Numbered from the stretch's first letter, positions 17,872-27,692 are shown. The stretch is DNA of 64,000 bases from Methanocorpusculum sp. (GCA_029986255.1 DALTYD010000003.1:1-64000), one strand, 5' to 3'. Notes: generated by a model not told the origin, from the sequence alone. Numbers and translations are program-made.

Positions 17872-18345
17872 ATGGCAAGAACAGAATACTGTAACAAACT
17901 TACTGGTGATAACATCGCCCGTGCAAAGGCCAATGAACTAGGCTGTTCTCCGAAACATGCAGTAGAAATTGCCCATCTCATCCGTAATATGATGGCAGAT
18001 GATGCGATTTCATACCTTGAACAGGTTATTAATCTGAAGAAGGCAGTTCCATTCCACCGCTATGCAAGAAACGTTAGTCATCAGAGATGCTTAAATGGAA
18101 AAACGTTTGGTACATCTTCTGGAAGATATCCTGTAAAGGCTGCCGCTGAGTACCTTCGATTAATTCGCTCTGCACAAAAAAATGCTGAATATATGGGTCT
18201 TACTCCGGAAAAAATGGTTATAATTCATGCAGCAGCAAATAAAGGTCGATGTATAAAGGCAATTTTTCCTCGTGCAATGGGAAGGGCTACGCCAAAGCAC
18301 AGAGACACCGTGAACATTGAGATTATTCTCCGTGAGGGGCAGTAA
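17872..18345 (+). CDS. rpl22: Ribosomal protein L22 (uL22)
   Basis: A 157-residue tunnel protein with the archaeal pattern ARAKANELGCSPKHAVEIA and a long beta-hairpin region that reaches into the tunnel. I chose ATG 17872 (MARTEYCNK) rather than the in-frame GTG at 17863 that overlaps the rps19 stop; the family normally begins near this point. Confidence 0.94.
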   Translation: MARTEYCNKLTGDNIARAKANELGCSPKHAVEIAHLIRNMMADDAISYLEQVINLKKAVPFHRYARNVSHQRCLNGKTFGTSSGRYPVKAAAEYLRLIRSAQKNAEYMGLTPEKMVIIHAAANKGRCIKAIFPRAMGRATPKHRDTVNIEIILREGQ

Positions 18346-18347
18346 GT

Positions 18348-19052
18348 ATGACTATTGAGAAAAAGTTTGTTGCTGATGGTGTTCGCAAGGTTCGTGTTGA
18401 ACAGTATCTCAATAAGGAACTCAAGCGTGCTGGCTATGGTGGTATGGATATTGTGAGAACTCCTGTTGGTACACAAGTTACGATCTTTGCAGAGAAGCCA
18501 GGTATCGTTATTGGTAAGGGGGGAAGATTGGTTCGTCAGATCACAACCGATCTAACTTCGGTGTATGGCATTGACTCTCCCCAGGTTGAGGTCCAGCAGG
18601 TTGCAAATCCGAATTTGAATGCCCAAATTATGGCTGAACGTCTTGCAAATGCTTTGGAGCGTGGTTGGTACTTCCGTAAAGCAGGTTCTTCTGTTATTCG
18701 TCGGGTTATGGATTCAGGAGCACTTGGCTGTGAAGTTATCATCGCTGGCAAATTAACAGGAGCTCGCGCGCGTGTTCAGAAATTTGTTGAAGGATATATC
18801 AAACATTCTGGTGAGCCCGCTGAGTCTATTGTTGAGACTGGTTATGCAACCGCTGTTAAGAAACTTGGAATTATTGGTGTTCAGGTAAAGATTGTTCCAC
18901 CGGGAGCAGTTCTCCCAGATCACTTTGAGGTACGTCCCGATGTAAATCCTGCTCCAGCTCAGGTTGTTGAAACAGATGTGTTTGAAGAATTTGACGCGGA
19001 ACTTGCGAGAGAACCCGAACTACCTGAATCGGATTATTACGAGGGGGCTTGA
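18348..19052 (+). CDS. rps3: Ribosomal protein S3 (uS3)
   Basis: A 234-residue small-subunit protein at the mRNA entry. It has an N-terminal KH domain with the GIVIGKGGRLVRQI loop (about residues 50-63) and the C-terminal S3 domain with SGALGCEVIIAGKLTGARA. The acidic tail of about 30 residues (EFDAELAREPELPESDYYEG) is unusually long and could be lineage-specific. Confidence 0.96.
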   Translation: MTIEKKFVADGVRKVRVEQYLNKELKRAGYGGMDIVRTPVGTQVTIFAEKPGIVIGKGGRLVRQITTDLTSVYGIDSPQVEVQQVANPNLNAQIMAERLANALERGWYFRKAGSSVIRRVMDSGALGCEVIIAGKLTGARARVQKFVEGYIKHSGEPAESIVETGYATAVKKLGIIGVQVKIVPPGAVLPDHFEVRPDVNPAPAQVVETDVFEEFDAELAREPELPESDYYEGA

Positions 19053-19057
19053 GCTTT

Positions 19058-19258
19058 ATGGCAATATTTAGAGCAAAAGAAATTGCTCAATTTTCCGATG
19101 CTGAACTTGCAGAAAACGAGCATAAACTTCGAAATGAATTAATTCAGCAGTATGGAAAAGTAAGCACCGGTGGTGCACCGGAAAACTCAGGCAAGATTCG
19201 CGAAATCCGTAGGACAATCGCACGCATTAAGACAGAATGGACTAAACGTCAGAACTGA
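19058..19258 (+). CDS. rpl29: Ribosomal protein L29 (uL29)
   Basis: A 66-residue, two-helix protein near the tunnel exit. It matches the family through FRAKEIAQFSDAEL and GKIREIRRTIARIKT. ATG 19058 is preferred over a TTG at 19049 because it has GAGGGG 11 nt upstream and gives the usual length. Confidence 0.93.
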   Translation: MAIFRAKEIAQFSDAELAENEHKLRNELIQQYGKVSTGGAPENSGKIREIRRTIARIKTEWTKRQN

Positions 19259-19266
19259 GCCGTTGT

Positions 19267-19536
19267 ATGATTACACCACAATCGATCCTGCAACATGAGT
19301 TAATTGGGTTATGTGCAGTTGTGGTGCGTTCACGCAACAAAACACAGGAAGGTATGTATGGTCTCATCATTGATGAAACCAAAAACACTCTTTCCCTTCG
19401 TTCGGAGAATGGGATTAAGTGCTTGGAGAAACAATATATGTTACTCCGGGTGACCCTTCCGGATAGTGTTGAAGTTGTAATTGACTGCTCCAGCCTGTCT
19501 CTCTCACCCGCGCGCCGTATCAAAGCGAGGGTGTGA
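19267..19536 (+). CDS. rnp1: RNase P protein component 1 (Rpp29/Pop4)
   Basis: An 89-residue protein subunit of archaeal RNase P, which removes tRNA 5' leaders. It has the Sm-like beta-barrel features of p29: the N-terminal helix HELIGLCAVVV, GLIIDETKNTLSL and the strand-rich end. It sits between rpl29 and rps17, the usual archaeal location, so tRNA processing is co-expressed with ribosomal proteins. Confidence 0.92.
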   Translation: MITPQSILQHELIGLCAVVVRSRNKTQEGMYGLIIDETKNTLSLRSENGIKCLEKQYMLLRVTLPDSVEVVIDCSSLSLSPARRIKARV

Positions 19537-19616
19537 GTTCGAGTAATGAGAAAGTTGTATCTCGTTTATTCAGCACGTGACATGTTGAGCTATGCACGTA
19601 AGAAGATGGTTAATAT

Positions 19617-19946
19617 ATGGCAAAAAATATCGGTTTAAATGTTTCAGTTCCGAAAAAAGACTGTAACGATGTAAATTGCCCATTTCATGGCAGCTTATCG
19701 GTACGCGGCCAGGTGATTACCGGTAAGGTTGTGAGTGAGCGCATGCAAGGTACCGTCGTCGTCGAGCGGAACTACCTTCATTTTGTCAAGAAATATGACA
19801 GGTATGAGAAACGTAGTTCTAAAATTCATGCACATATGGCTCCATGCCTTGATGCGAGAATTGGTGATGAGGTCAAGATTGCAGAGTGCAGACCATTGAA
19901 CAAGACAACCTCTTACGTTGTTGTTGAGGTGGTGACTAGGATATGA
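19617..19946 (+). CDS. rps17: Ribosomal protein S17 (uS17)
   Basis: A 109-residue small-subunit protein with an OB fold. Conserved motifs are [39 protein letters not shown] and the [15 protein letters not shown] segment. An 80-bp gap separates it from rnp1, the longest inside the superoperon, and its stop overlaps rpl14. Confidence 0.95.
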   Translation: MAKNIGLNVSVPKKDCNDVNCPFHGSLSVRGQVITGKVVSERMQGTVVVERNYLHFVKKYDRYEKRSSKIHAHMAPCLDARIGDEVKIAECRPLNKTTSYVVVEVVTRI

Positions 19947-20341
19947 AAGGTTTAACTTCTAAGATACCGCGCGCACTTCAAACCGGTTCCAGGATGGTTT
20001 GTGCAGATAACACGGGTGCCCGTGTTGTTCAGATTGTTTCTGTTTTTGGATATCATGGTGTGAAAAACCGACAACCGAAAATGGGTATCGGAGATCTTGC
20101 CACAGTATCTGTGAAAAAAGGAACTCCTGATATGAAGAGAAAACTTGTAAAAGCAGTTGTTGTTCGTCAGAAAAAGGAGTTTCGTCGCCCAAACGGACTC
20201 CGTGTATCGTTTGAAGATAACGCGATGATACTCTTAAATGATAATGGTGACCCTCGTGGTACTGATATCAAGGGCCCAGTTGCGCGTGAAGTTGCAGAGC
20301 GGTTTCCTAAGGTTGGTTCGATGGCAACGATCATTATCTAA
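19943..20341 (+). CDS. rpl14: Ribosomal protein L14 (uL14)
   Basis: A 132-residue large-subunit protein at the subunit interface. The signature [16 protein letters not shown] and the [18 protein letters not shown] segment define the family. The ATG overlaps the rps17 stop (ATGA). Confidence 0.97.
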   Translation: MKGLTSKIPRALQTGSRMVCADNTGARVVQIVSVFGYHGVKNRQPKMGIGDLATVSVKKGTPDMKRKLVKAVVVRQKKEFRRPNGLRVSFEDNAMILLNDNGDPRGTDIKGPVAREVAERFPKVGSMATIII

Positions 20342-20354
20342 GGTGAAATAAAAC

Positions 20355-20720
20355 ATGGCACGTATTGCAAGCATTCAACCGAGAAAACAGAGGAAGTTCC
20401 GGTACAATGCTCCCATTCATGTTCGTGGAGCGTTTTTACATGCAACTCTCGCTGATGATCTCCGTCATAAATATGGCAAACGCAGTTTCCGTGTTGTCAC
20501 CGGTGACACCGTAAAAGTGCTTCGTGGTGAATTCACGGGCACTGAAGCTGTTGTTGATAAAGTCGATGTTAAGAATACAAAGATTCTTGTTCATGGTGTT
20601 GTAGTAAAGAAGGCAAACGGCGAGGATGTCCCCAGACCCATAGACCCTTCTAAAGTGATGATCACCAAACTGAATTTGAAAGATGCAAAACGTGTTGCCC
20701 GTCTTGAGGTGAAGGTATAA
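20355..20720 (+). CDS. rpl24: Ribosomal protein L24 (uL24)
   Basis: A 121-residue protein, one of the first to bind 23S rRNA. It shows the KOW motif in RVVTGDTVKVLRGEFTGTEA, followed by the archaeal/eukaryal continuation VVKKANGEDVPRPIDPSKVM. Its TAA shares its last base with the ATG of rps4e. Confidence 0.96.
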   Translation: MARIASIQPRKQRKFRYNAPIHVRGAFLHATLADDLRHKYGKRSFRVVTGDTVKVLRGEFTGTEAVVDKVDVKNTKILVHGVVVKKANGEDVPRPIDPSKVMITKLNLKDAKRVARLEVKV

Positions 20721-21439
20721 TGACTCGCACAAAGCGCATGACGGCCCCGGATGCATGGCAGATTGCCCGCAAGGAAAGTAAATATGTCTTAAGTCCATCT
20801 TGTGGTCCTCATGATGCATCTGCCCTTCCAATTGGAATCTGGATTCGTGATCATATGCATCTTGCTCAGAACACTAAAGAGGTCAAGAAAATTCTTCATG
20901 ATCGCAATGTTGTTCTGAATGGTTGTGTTGTAACTGATGAACACATTGGTATTGATGTCTTTGACATCATAAGCTTCCCGAAGATCGATAAACATTATAT
21001 GATTCTTGTCGATAGAAAGGGACGTTACATGCAGTATGAGATCTCTTCTAATGCTGCAAAGTTCCAATTGGTTAAAGTTGCAAATAAGACAACTCTTCGT
21101 GGTGGTAAGACACAGATTAATTTGACATCTGGTGCGAATTTTATTGGTGATGATATCTATAAAGGCAAAGATTCCCTTGTTGTCAGTCTTTTTGGAGATG
21201 ACAGATTTGCAGTTCAACAACATTTTCCGTTTGCAGTTGGAAACGTTGCCATTATTATTGGCGGTCAACATACGATGAAGACTGGAAGGATTGTTGATAT
21301 CCTGATTCAGCAGTCGTCTCTTTCAAATCGCGTAATCCTTGAGGATGTAGATGGTGTTCTGTTCGAGACTATTGAGGACTATGTATTCATGATTGGAACT
21401 ACTGAGTCTTTCCTTTCAACTTGGGGTGTTAATGCATGA
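20720..21439 (+). CDS. rps4e: Ribosomal protein S4e
   Basis: A 239-residue small-subunit protein present in archaea and eukaryotes but not bacteria. An S4-type RNA-binding segment (REVLHDRNVVLNGCVVTDE-like, about residues 50-75) is followed by the central S4e domain and a KOW-type C-terminal part (GGQHTMKTGRIVDI). Confidence 0.96.
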   Translation: MTRTKRMTAPDAWQIARKESKYVLSPSCGPHDASALPIGIWIRDHMHLAQNTKEVKKILHDRNVVLNGCVVTDEHIGIDVFDIISFPKIDKHYMILVDRKGRYMQYEISSNAAKFQLVKVANKTTLRGGKTQINLTSGANFIGDDIYKGKDSLVVSLFGDDRFAVQQHFPFAVGNVAIIIGGQHTMKTGRIVDILIQQSSLSNRVILEDVDGVLFETIEDYVFMIGTTESFLSTWGVNA

Positions 21440-21951
21440 ATGATATGCAAAAACCGTTTGTGTCGAAGGTTGTTTTGCACATGGGTGTTGGCGAAGCTGG
21501 TGAACGGCTTGTTAATGCGGAAAATATCATGGCAGATCTAACTCATGGTTCCAAACCGATTCGTTCTTATGCAAAGAATACGCTTCCTGCCTTTGGAGTT
21601 CGTCGTGGCCAACCAATTGGATGTAAGGTTACTCTTCGCGGAAATAAAGCTATGACGTTCCTTAAAACAGCATTAAAGACATATTCAGTTGAAAATGTCC
21701 TTCATCCACGACAATTTGATGCAACCGGTAATTTTAGTTTTGGCATTGAGGAACACACGGACTTTCCAGGTCAGGCCTATGACCCAAAGATCGGTATATA
21801 TGGTATGGATATTATCGTTGTTATCGAGAAGAAGGGTACAAGAACTGCACGCAGAAAGATCCAGCAAAAAAAACTCAACACGAAATTGCATGTAACTCGT
21901 GAGGAGGCTATGACATTTGTGACTGAGACCTTTGGTATTGAGGTGGAGTAA
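21436..21951 (+). CDS. rpl5: Ribosomal protein L5 (uL5)
   Basis: A 171-residue protein that binds 5S rRNA in the central protuberance. Conserved features are [36 protein letters not shown] and [15 protein letters not shown]. An ATGA overlap links it to rps4e. Confidence 0.96.
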   Translation: MNDMQKPFVSKVVLHMGVGEAGERLVNAENIMADLTHGSKPIRSYAKNTLPAFGVRRGQPIGCKVTLRGNKAMTFLKTALKTYSVENVLHPRQFDATGNFSFGIEEHTDFPGQAYDPKIGIYGMDIIVVIEKKGTRTARRKIQQKKLNTKLHVTREEAMTFVTETFGIEVE

Positions 21952-21952
21952 T

Positions 21953-22123
21953 ATGGCAGCAAAAGACAACGATAAGGTCCAGCAGAAAAAGTATGGTCGT
22001 GGTGAAAACCAATGCCAACTTTGTGGACGCAAGCAAGGCCTTGTGCGTAAATATAACATTTACTTCTGCCGTCAATGTTTCCGTGAATGGGCGTCTACGA
22101 TGGGCTTTAAGAAGATGAACTAA
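21953..22123 (+). CDS. rps14: Ribosomal protein S14 (uS14), zinc-binding type
   Basis: A 56-residue small-subunit protein with a four-Cys zinc site: CQLCGR and CRQC. The start is ATG 21953 directly after the rpl5 stop, with GAGGTGG upstream; a longer in-frame reading from 21932 would run inside rpl5 and is unlikely. Confidence 0.95.
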   Translation: MAAKDNDKVQQKKYGRGENQCQLCGRKQGLVRKYNIYFCRQCFREWASTMGFKKMN

Positions 22124-22136
22124 GAGGTGACGGGGA

Positions 22137-22529
22137 ATGACAAAACAGAATCCAATTGCAGATGCAATGAGTGCTATCAAGAATGCCGGTGATACTGGTA
22201 AACTTTCAGTGACCGTTGAACCGGCAAGTCGCCTCTTTGGTGATATGCTTAACGTTATGCAGGAATATGGATATATTTCCGGTTTTGAGATAATTGAGGA
22301 TGGAAGAGGTGATCAGTATGAGATTTCTCTTACAGGTGGCATTAACAAATGTGGTGTTATTACTCCTCGTTTCTCTGTGAAAGTTGCAGATCTCGAGTCC
22401 TGGGAAACTCGATATCTTCCAGGGAAAGGATTTGGAATTATTATCCTGACTACTTCTAGGGGTGTTATGTCTCATGAAAAGGCACGTAAGCTCGGAATTG
22501 GTGGCGAGCTGTTAGGATATGTTTTCTAA
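22137..22529 (+). CDS. rps8: Ribosomal protein S8 (uS8)
   Basis: A 130-residue small-subunit platform protein. It shows NPIADAMSAIKNA at the start and the C-terminal rRNA-binding GFGIIILTTSRGVMSHEKA. A GAGGTGA site precedes the ATG. Confidence 0.96.
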   Translation: MTKQNPIADAMSAIKNAGDTGKLSVTVEPASRLFGDMLNVMQEYGYISGFEIIEDGRGDQYEISLTGGINKCGVITPRFSVKVADLESWETRYLPGKGFGIIILTTSRGVMSHEKARKLGIGGELLGYVF

Positions 22530-22543
22530 GGAGAGGGAAAGTT

Positions 22544-23068
22544 ATGCATGAAATGATTTTCCACATTCCTAAAGGTGTAACTGTTACAAAAGAGGGTGAC
22601 CTCTTGACGATGCAAGGTTCTAAGGGCTCTCTCTCACGCGTTATGTATCACCCTGCAATTAAAATTGTTGTTGATGAGGGCGTAGTGAAGATAACTACTG
22701 AGTCCACTCGGCGTCGTGTTTATGCACTGCTTGGTACCTACAATGCTCATCTCCATGTAATGGCGAAAGGTGTCACAGAGGGATACGAGTACCGCATGAA
22801 AATTGTTTATAATCACTTCCCTATTCAGGTGAAAATATCTTCTGATCGCGTTGAAATTGCTAATTTTCTTGGAGAAAAACAGGCACGCTATGCAAAGATT
22901 GTTGAGGGTGTGAGTGTAAATATTACGGGTGACGAACTAATTTTAAACGGTATTGATCGTGAAAAGATTGGGAACACTGCGGCAAATGTTGAGCAGGCCT
23001 GTAAGGTTCACAATCGTGATCCCCGTGTGTTCCAGGATGGAATCTATATTATCAGCAGAGGTAACTAA
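22544..23068 (+). CDS. rpl6: Ribosomal protein L6 (uL6)
   Basis: A 174-residue protein with two related domains near the factor-binding site. The archaeal form is recognised by LTMQGSKGSLSR, TYNAHLHVMAKGVTEGYEYRMK and CKVHNRDPRVFQDGIYII. Confidence 0.96.
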   Translation: MHEMIFHIPKGVTVTKEGDLLTMQGSKGSLSRVMYHPAIKIVVDEGVVKITTESTRRRVYALLGTYNAHLHVMAKGVTEGYEYRMKIVYNHFPIQVKISSDRVEIANFLGEKQARYAKIVEGVSVNITGDELILNGIDREKIGNTAANVEQACKVHNRDPRVFQDGIYIISRGN

Positions 23069-23069
23069 T

Positions 23070-23498
23070 ATGGCGAGTGAAGTTAAAAAACTGATTTGTG
23101 CACGTTTTGCAAAGAAGGCAAAATTCTCCCGCCAATGCCTCCATGCGAAGATTAAACTTGCTGACACGTGGCGCCGACCACGTGGACTACACAGTAAACA
23201 GCGGAAGGGTATTCGTGCAAAAGGTGCACATCCTGAAGCAGGATTTGGAGCACCAGCAAAAATCCGCGGTTTTCATCCATGTGGATATCGTGATGTTCTT
23301 GTGTTTCGACCTGCTGATCTTGAAAAAATTGATGCAGCCACCACTGCTGTTCGTATTGGTGCCTCCGTTGGAGGGAAGAAGCGTGCTGCTATTCAGAAGC
23401 GTGCAGTCTCCCTTGGTATCAAGGTTTTGAACTCGAAAGAGGTTAAATCATTTGTTGATACAATGTCTGTTATCGAGGAGGAGATGTCGAATGAGTGA
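23070..23498 (+). CDS. rpl32e: Ribosomal protein L32e
   Basis: A 142-residue archaeal/eukaryal large-subunit protein. The family core runs from WRRPRGLHSKQRKGIRAKG to GFHPCGYRDVLV. The start is ATG 23070 right after the rpl6 stop; upstream in-frame codons lie inside rpl6. The end overlaps rpl19e by 8 bp. Confidence 0.95.
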   Translation: MASEVKKLICARFAKKAKFSRQCLHAKIKLADTWRRPRGLHSKQRKGIRAKGAHPEAGFGAPAKIRGFHPCGYRDVLVFRPADLEKIDAATTAVRIGASVGGKKRAAIQKRAVSLGIKVLNSKEVKSFVDTMSVIEEEMSNE

Positions 23499-23943
23499 TC
23501 TCGCTTCTCAGCGTCGCCTTGCGGCTGCTGTTCTCGGTTGTGGTGAAAATCGTGTTTGGTTCAATCCAGAGAAGCTTTCTGATGTTCAAAATGCCATGTC
23601 TCGGGAAGATATTCGCACGCTGATCGAGGATGGTGCCATTTCTTCTCACCAGAAAAGAGGTGTATCCCGTGGACGTGCGCGTGTGCGGATTGCAAAGCGT
23701 GCCTATGGGCATTGTAAGGGTCAAGGACGTCGCAGTGGTGCAAAGGGTGCCCGCACACCCTCAAAAATTCAATGGATCAAAAAGATCCGTGCACAACGTA
23801 AAGAACTTCGTATTCAACGTGATGGTGGTTTTATTACGAGATCCGAGTATCGTCGCCTCTATCGCCGTGCAGCGGGAGGTCAGTTCCGTAATGTTGCTCA
23901 CTTGAAAGCTCAGATTGAGATTGTTACTTCTCGGAGGGACTAA
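23491..23943 (+). CDS. rpl19e: Ribosomal protein L19e
   Basis: A 150-residue archaeal/eukaryal protein with a long basic helix that contacts both subunits. It begins SDLASQRRLAAAVLGCGENRVW and contains the basic RARVRIAKRAYGHCKGQGRRSG segment. ATG 23491 has a GAGGAGG site upstream and overlaps the end of rpl32e. Confidence 0.95.
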   Translation: MSDLASQRRLAAAVLGCGENRVWFNPEKLSDVQNAMSREDIRTLIEDGAISSHQKRGVSRGRARVRIAKRAYGHCKGQGRRSGAKGARTPSKIQWIKKIRAQRKELRIQRDGGFITRSEYRRLYRRAAGGQFRNVAHLKAQIEIVTSRRD

Positions 23944-23946
23944 GCA

Positions 23947-24471
23947 ATGGCTAAAAATGGAAGATACTTTGTTCAGTTCCGCAGACGCCGTGAAGGAAAA
24001 ACTGATTACTATCAGCGCCAACGGTTGATTGTTTCTGGAAGAAATCGTATGGTTATCCGGAAAACGAATCGTCACATTATCATTCAGCTTATTGCTGCAC
24101 AGATAGGTGGTGACTATACGCTGGTTCATGTGAATAGTCAAGAACTGGTAAATTATGGATACAATGGTTACCTTGGTAACACACCTGCCGCATATTTGAC
24201 AGGTATGTTGTTTGCAGTTCGCGCAAAAAAAGCAGGATATGATGATGCAATTGTGGATATAGGTTTGCAAGTTGCATCTCCGGGTGCTCGTGTATTTGCT
24301 GCTGTAAAAGGAGCTCTTGATGCTGGATTCAGTGTTCCTGTTGGTGAGAATATCCTACCGGATGCAGATCGTTGCAGTGGTTCTCATATTGCGGAATATG
24401 ATGATCGTTATGCTGATATCATCTCTTGTGTTGAGACAGTAAAGGATGCAATTATGAAGGAGCTGGAGTAA
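23947..24471 (+). CDS. rpl18: Ribosomal protein L18 (uL18)
   Basis: A 174-residue 5S rRNA-binding protein of the archaeal type ([19 protein letters not shown] at the start, [23 protein letters not shown] in the middle). It acts together with L5 in the central protuberance. Confidence 0.96.
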   Translation: MAKNGRYFVQFRRRREGKTDYYQRQRLIVSGRNRMVIRKTNRHIIIQLIAAQIGGDYTLVHVNSQELVNYGYNGYLGNTPAAYLTGMLFAVRAKKAGYDDAIVDIGLQVASPGARVFAAVKGALDAGFSVPVGENILPDADRCSGSHIAEYDDRYADIISCVETVKDAIMKELE

Positions 24472-24472
24472 T

Positions 24473-25090
24473 ATGTCTTACGAACAGGAAGAATGGTTTC
24501 CCATTACCGGTCTTGGCAAAAAAGTTATTTCCGGAGATTTTGCAAGTTTCGATGAGATTCTTGCAAGTGGTTACCCCATTAAGGAGGCAGGCATAGTTGA
24601 TGCAATGCTTCCCGATCTTGTTGATGAAGTCCTCTGCATTGATATGATGCAGCGTATGACTGATTCCGGTCGTCGTATTAAGTTTAGAGCGGTTGTTGTT
24701 GTTGGCAACAAGGATGGTTATATTGGTTTTGGCCAGGGCAGAGATGTTCAGGTGGGAACTGCCATCAAGAAGGCAATTGTAAATGCAAAGCTGAACATTG
24801 TAAAGGTTCGTCGAGGATGCGGCTCCTGGGAATGTGGTTGTAGTCAGCAACACTCTGTTCCGATGGAAGTTACTGGAAAAGCCGGTTCTGTTACTGTAAC
24901 TCTAAAACCCGCTCCAAAAGGGATTGGTCTTGTAACTGGAGATGTCAGTAAAAAAGTACTAGCACTAGCAGGAATCCGCGATGTTTGGGTCAATACGAGT
25001 GGTAATACTAGAACAACAATTAACTTTGCAAAGGCCACATACAATGCACTTCGTGAGACGAATCTTGTTCGTATTGGAGGTAGGAAGTAA
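24473..25090 (+). CDS. rps5: Ribosomal protein S5 (uS5)
   Basis: A 205-residue small-subunit protein important for decoding accuracy. It contains the double-stranded-RNA-binding part [20 protein letters not shown] and the C-terminal domain with [19 protein letters not shown]. Its stop shares a base with rpl30. Confidence 0.96.
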   Translation: MSYEQEEWFPITGLGKKVISGDFASFDEILASGYPIKEAGIVDAMLPDLVDEVLCIDMMQRMTDSGRRIKFRAVVVVGNKDGYIGFGQGRDVQVGTAIKKAIVNAKLNIVKVRRGCGSWECGCSQQHSVPMEVTGKAGSVTVTLKPAPKGIGLVTGDVSKKVLALAGIRDVWVNTSGNTRTTINFAKATYNALRETNLVRIGGRK

Positions 25091-25551
25091 TGTATGCAGT
25101 TGTTCAGGTTCGAGGTGTGGTTAATACTCGCCGCGATATTAAGGAAACATTAAAAATGTTGCGTCTTCACCACATTAATCACTGTGTCCTTGTTCCAGAG
25201 ACTCCGGAATACCTTGGAATGATTCGAAAGGCAAAGGATTATATAGCATTCGGTGAAGTTGATGCAACAACACTTGAGATTATTCTTACTACTCGAGGTC
25301 GACTTACTGGTAACAAACCGCTTACTGAGGAGTATGTTCAGGGTGCAACCTCCTTCAAGAGTATTGCCGAACTGGCGGCTGCCCTTGCCGGAAATCAAAT
25401 CCGAATGAGAGATGTTCCTGAACTCAAACCTGTTCTTCGCATGCACCCCCCAAGGAAGGGTTACAAGACTACAAAGCGTACGTTCAATCAGGGTGGTGCC
25501 CTGGGCTACTATGGAAAGGAAATTAATGATCTTCTGATCAAGATGAGGTAA
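25090..25551 (+). CDS. rpl30: Ribosomal protein L30 (uL30)
   Basis: A 153-residue protein, longer than bacterial L30 as is usual in archaea (L7-type). It has YAVVQVRGVVNTRRDIKETL at the start and a C-terminal basic tail ending GYYGKEINDLLIKMR. Confidence 0.96.
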   Translation: MYAVVQVRGVVNTRRDIKETLKMLRLHHINHCVLVPETPEYLGMIRKAKDYIAFGEVDATTLEIILTTRGRLTGNKPLTEEYVQGATSFKSIAELAAALAGNQIRMRDVPELKPVLRMHPPRKGYKTTKRTFNQGGALGYYGKEINDLLIKMR

Positions 25552-25556
25552 AATAT

Positions 25557-25979
25557 ATGCCAGTCAACAAACGTTCGAAGTATCGAGGAACTCGTACTTG
25601 TGGTGGAGGTACCCATAAAAATCGCCGCGGTGCGGGTAATCGTGGAGGTCGCGGGAAAGCAGGATGGCGTGATCACAATTTCACTCGATTCTACCTTCTT
25701 GGAAAAACTGAGGGTAAGCATGGATTTGTCTGTAAGACATCTGTGACCTATAATGTTCTTGATATTGGTGATATCGATCAGATGATTCCAGATCTTCTTG
25801 CTCGTGGGATTGCCACAGAAAATGGAGATGTTATCATTCTTGATGCATCATTGATAGGTGTTGATAAGGTTCTTGGAGGAGGTCGAGTTACTCATAAGCT
25901 CGAAATTACTGCTGAGAGCTTTTCTACACGTGCTGCTGCGAAAGTTCAGGAACTGGGTGGTCAGTTGCTGACCAAATAA
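25557..25979 (+). CDS. rpl15: Ribosomal protein L15 (uL15)
   Basis: A 140-residue late-assembly protein. It has the basic Gly-rich N-terminus (TRTCGGGTHKNRRGAGNRGG) and the C-terminal half that packs onto rRNA. It is the last ribosomal gene of the run and is followed 25 bp later by secY. Confidence 0.96.
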   Translation: MPVNKRSKYRGTRTCGGGTHKNRRGAGNRGGRGKAGWRDHNFTRFYLLGKTEGKHGFVCKTSVTYNVLDIGDIDQMIPDLLARGIATENGDVIILDASLIGVDKVLGGGRVTHKLEITAESFSTRAAAKVQELGGQLLTK

Positions 25980-26004
25980 ATTTTCAATTTTTGGTGTATT
26001 ACTC

Positions 26005-27447
26005 ATGGGAGAACTATTGGATCGAATGGAACCACTGTTGGCAAAGATGCCGATTGTTCGGCCCCCTGAAGGTCACGTTCACTTTAAAAATAAGTTGATA
26101 TGGACTGCCACAGTGCTAATTTTGTATTTTATACTGATGAATATTCCTGTTTTTGGTTTGAGTGAAACTTCTTTGGATGTTTTCCAATATTATCGTGCTT
26201 TACTCGCAGGTGCATCAGGAACAATCCTTCATCTTGGTATTGGACCTATTGTGACTGCTTCAATCGTATTGCAGCTTCTCCGTGGCGCTGATCTGATTAG
26301 GATCAATACTTCTGATGAGCGTGGCCAGGTTATTTATATGGGTCTTCAGAAATTGCTGATCTTCGTGATGATCATTCTTGAAGCTCTACCCAATGTGTTG
26401 GGTGGATGGATGAGTCCTGATATGGCGATTGCTGCAATGCTTGGGGGCAATGCTACTGTTGTGATGGTCATAATATTCCTGCAGATCTGCTTAGGTGGTT
26501 TGTTGGTTGTATTTATGGATGAAGTTGTGTCGAAATGGGGTATTGGTTCAGGTGTAGGCCTCTTCATTGTTGCTGGAGTTGCTCAGGGTCTCGTAAATGG
26601 ATTCTTCAATTTAGAAGCTACGGTGGATCAGTTTGCAGTGGGTTTCTTCCCAAGGCTGTTTGAGGTCATAGGCTCTGGTGTGAATTTTATCGAGTACTTT
26701 GGTCTTGAATTGCTCGCTCTGTTTACAACAATTGGACTGTTTCTCCTTATTGTGTATGTTGAGGCGACTCGTGTAGAAATACCGCTTGCTCACGCAAATG
26801 TACGTGGTGCTCGTGCTCGATTTCCGGTTAAACTTGTGTATGCAAGTGTTCTCCCAATGATTCTGGTTCGTGTTCTTCAGGCAAACATTCAGATGATTGG
26901 AATGTTTCTTTCTAGTTTTGGTATTAACATCTTTGGAGAGTTCAATGGATCTACGCCGATTAATGGTCTGATGTGGTATCTTGCACCGATTAATCAGCCA
27001 CAAGATTGGATGTGGTGGCTTTCACAGTTTACTGGAGCCGGTCATGGAGCATGGGAGATTGCTCTTCGCGTGAGTATTGACACAATTATAATGATTGTTG
27101 GTGGTGCTCTGTTTGCAATATTTTGGGTGAAGACTGCGGGTCTTGATTCGAAACATGTTGCTCGTCAAATTCAGCACTCGGGTATGCAGATTCCGGGTTA
27201 TCGTCGAAGTCCTGTTGTGCTCGAGCGTTATCTGGATAGATATATTCCGCTTGTTACAATCATTGGTGGTGTGTTTATTGGGGTACTCAGTATTCTTGCC
27301 AACATGTTGGGTATTATTGGGTTTGTGGGGGGAACCGGTCTTCTGCTTACAGTATCTATTGTTTATCGTTTGTATGAACAGATTGCAAATGAACAGATCA
27401 TGGAGATGTATCCGTTTATGCGGAACTTCTTTGGAGGTAGAGACTGA
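26005..27447 (+). CDS. secY: Protein translocase subunit SecY
   Basis: A 480-residue channel protein with about ten transmembrane helices that moves proteins through the membrane. It matches archaeal Sec61alpha/SecY through the amphipathic N-terminal helix, FGLSETSLDVFQYYRALLAG, the ITASIVLQLL-like helix 2 (IVTASIVLQLL) and the LGIIGFVGGTGLLLTVSIVYR ending split across helices 9-10. It is the usual partner of the spc part of the ribosomal operon. A T-rich tract follows the stop at about 27452-27476 and may be its terminator. Confidence 0.96.
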   Translation: MGELLDRMEPLLAKMPIVRPPEGHVHFKNKLIWTATVLILYFILMNIPVFGLSETSLDVFQYYRALLAGASGTILHLGIGPIVTASIVLQLLRGADLIRINTSDERGQVIYMGLQKLLIFVMIILEALPNVLGGWMSPDMAIAAMLGGNATVVMVIIFLQICLGGLLVVFMDEVVSKWGIGSGVGLFIVAGVAQGLVNGFFNLEATVDQFAVGFFPRLFEVIGSGVNFIEYFGLELLALFTTIGLFLLIVYVEATRVEIPLAHANVRGARARFPVKLVYASVLPMILVRVLQANIQMIGMFLSSFGINIFGEFNGSTPINGLMWYLAPINQPQDWMWWLSQFTGAGHGAWEIALRVSIDTIIMIVGGALFAIFWVKTAGLDSKHVARQIQHSGMQIPGYRRSPVVLERYLDRYIPLVTIIGGVFIGVLSILANMLGIIGFVGGTGLLLTVSIVYRLYEQIANEQIMEMYPFMRNFFGGRD

Positions 27448-27451
27448 CTCT

Positions 27452-27476
27452 TATTTTTTAAAATTTTTTTCTTTTT
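27452..27476 (+). terminator. Possible oligo-T terminator after secY
   Basis: Three T runs within 25 nt just past the secY stop, with no hairpin, resemble archaeal oligo-T termination sites. A 246-bp gap before adk fits a new promoter for the kinase genes. Confidence 0.4.
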
Positions 27477-27692
27477 AGTCAGATATGGTCCAGTGCTGTC
27501 TCATGTTATCTATTGTGCTTAAGAATTGTTATAGTAAATGATTTGCTCTTTCTCGAAATAGATTGTTATCTTTCGAATTATCCTGGTGATGAGGTATTCT
27601 TTTTGAGTATCTTCTTTCTCTCATAAAAATACATTTATTATCCTACTCTTCCAAAATTAAATAATTCTTAAATCGGGAGATAGTGGTTCAAT

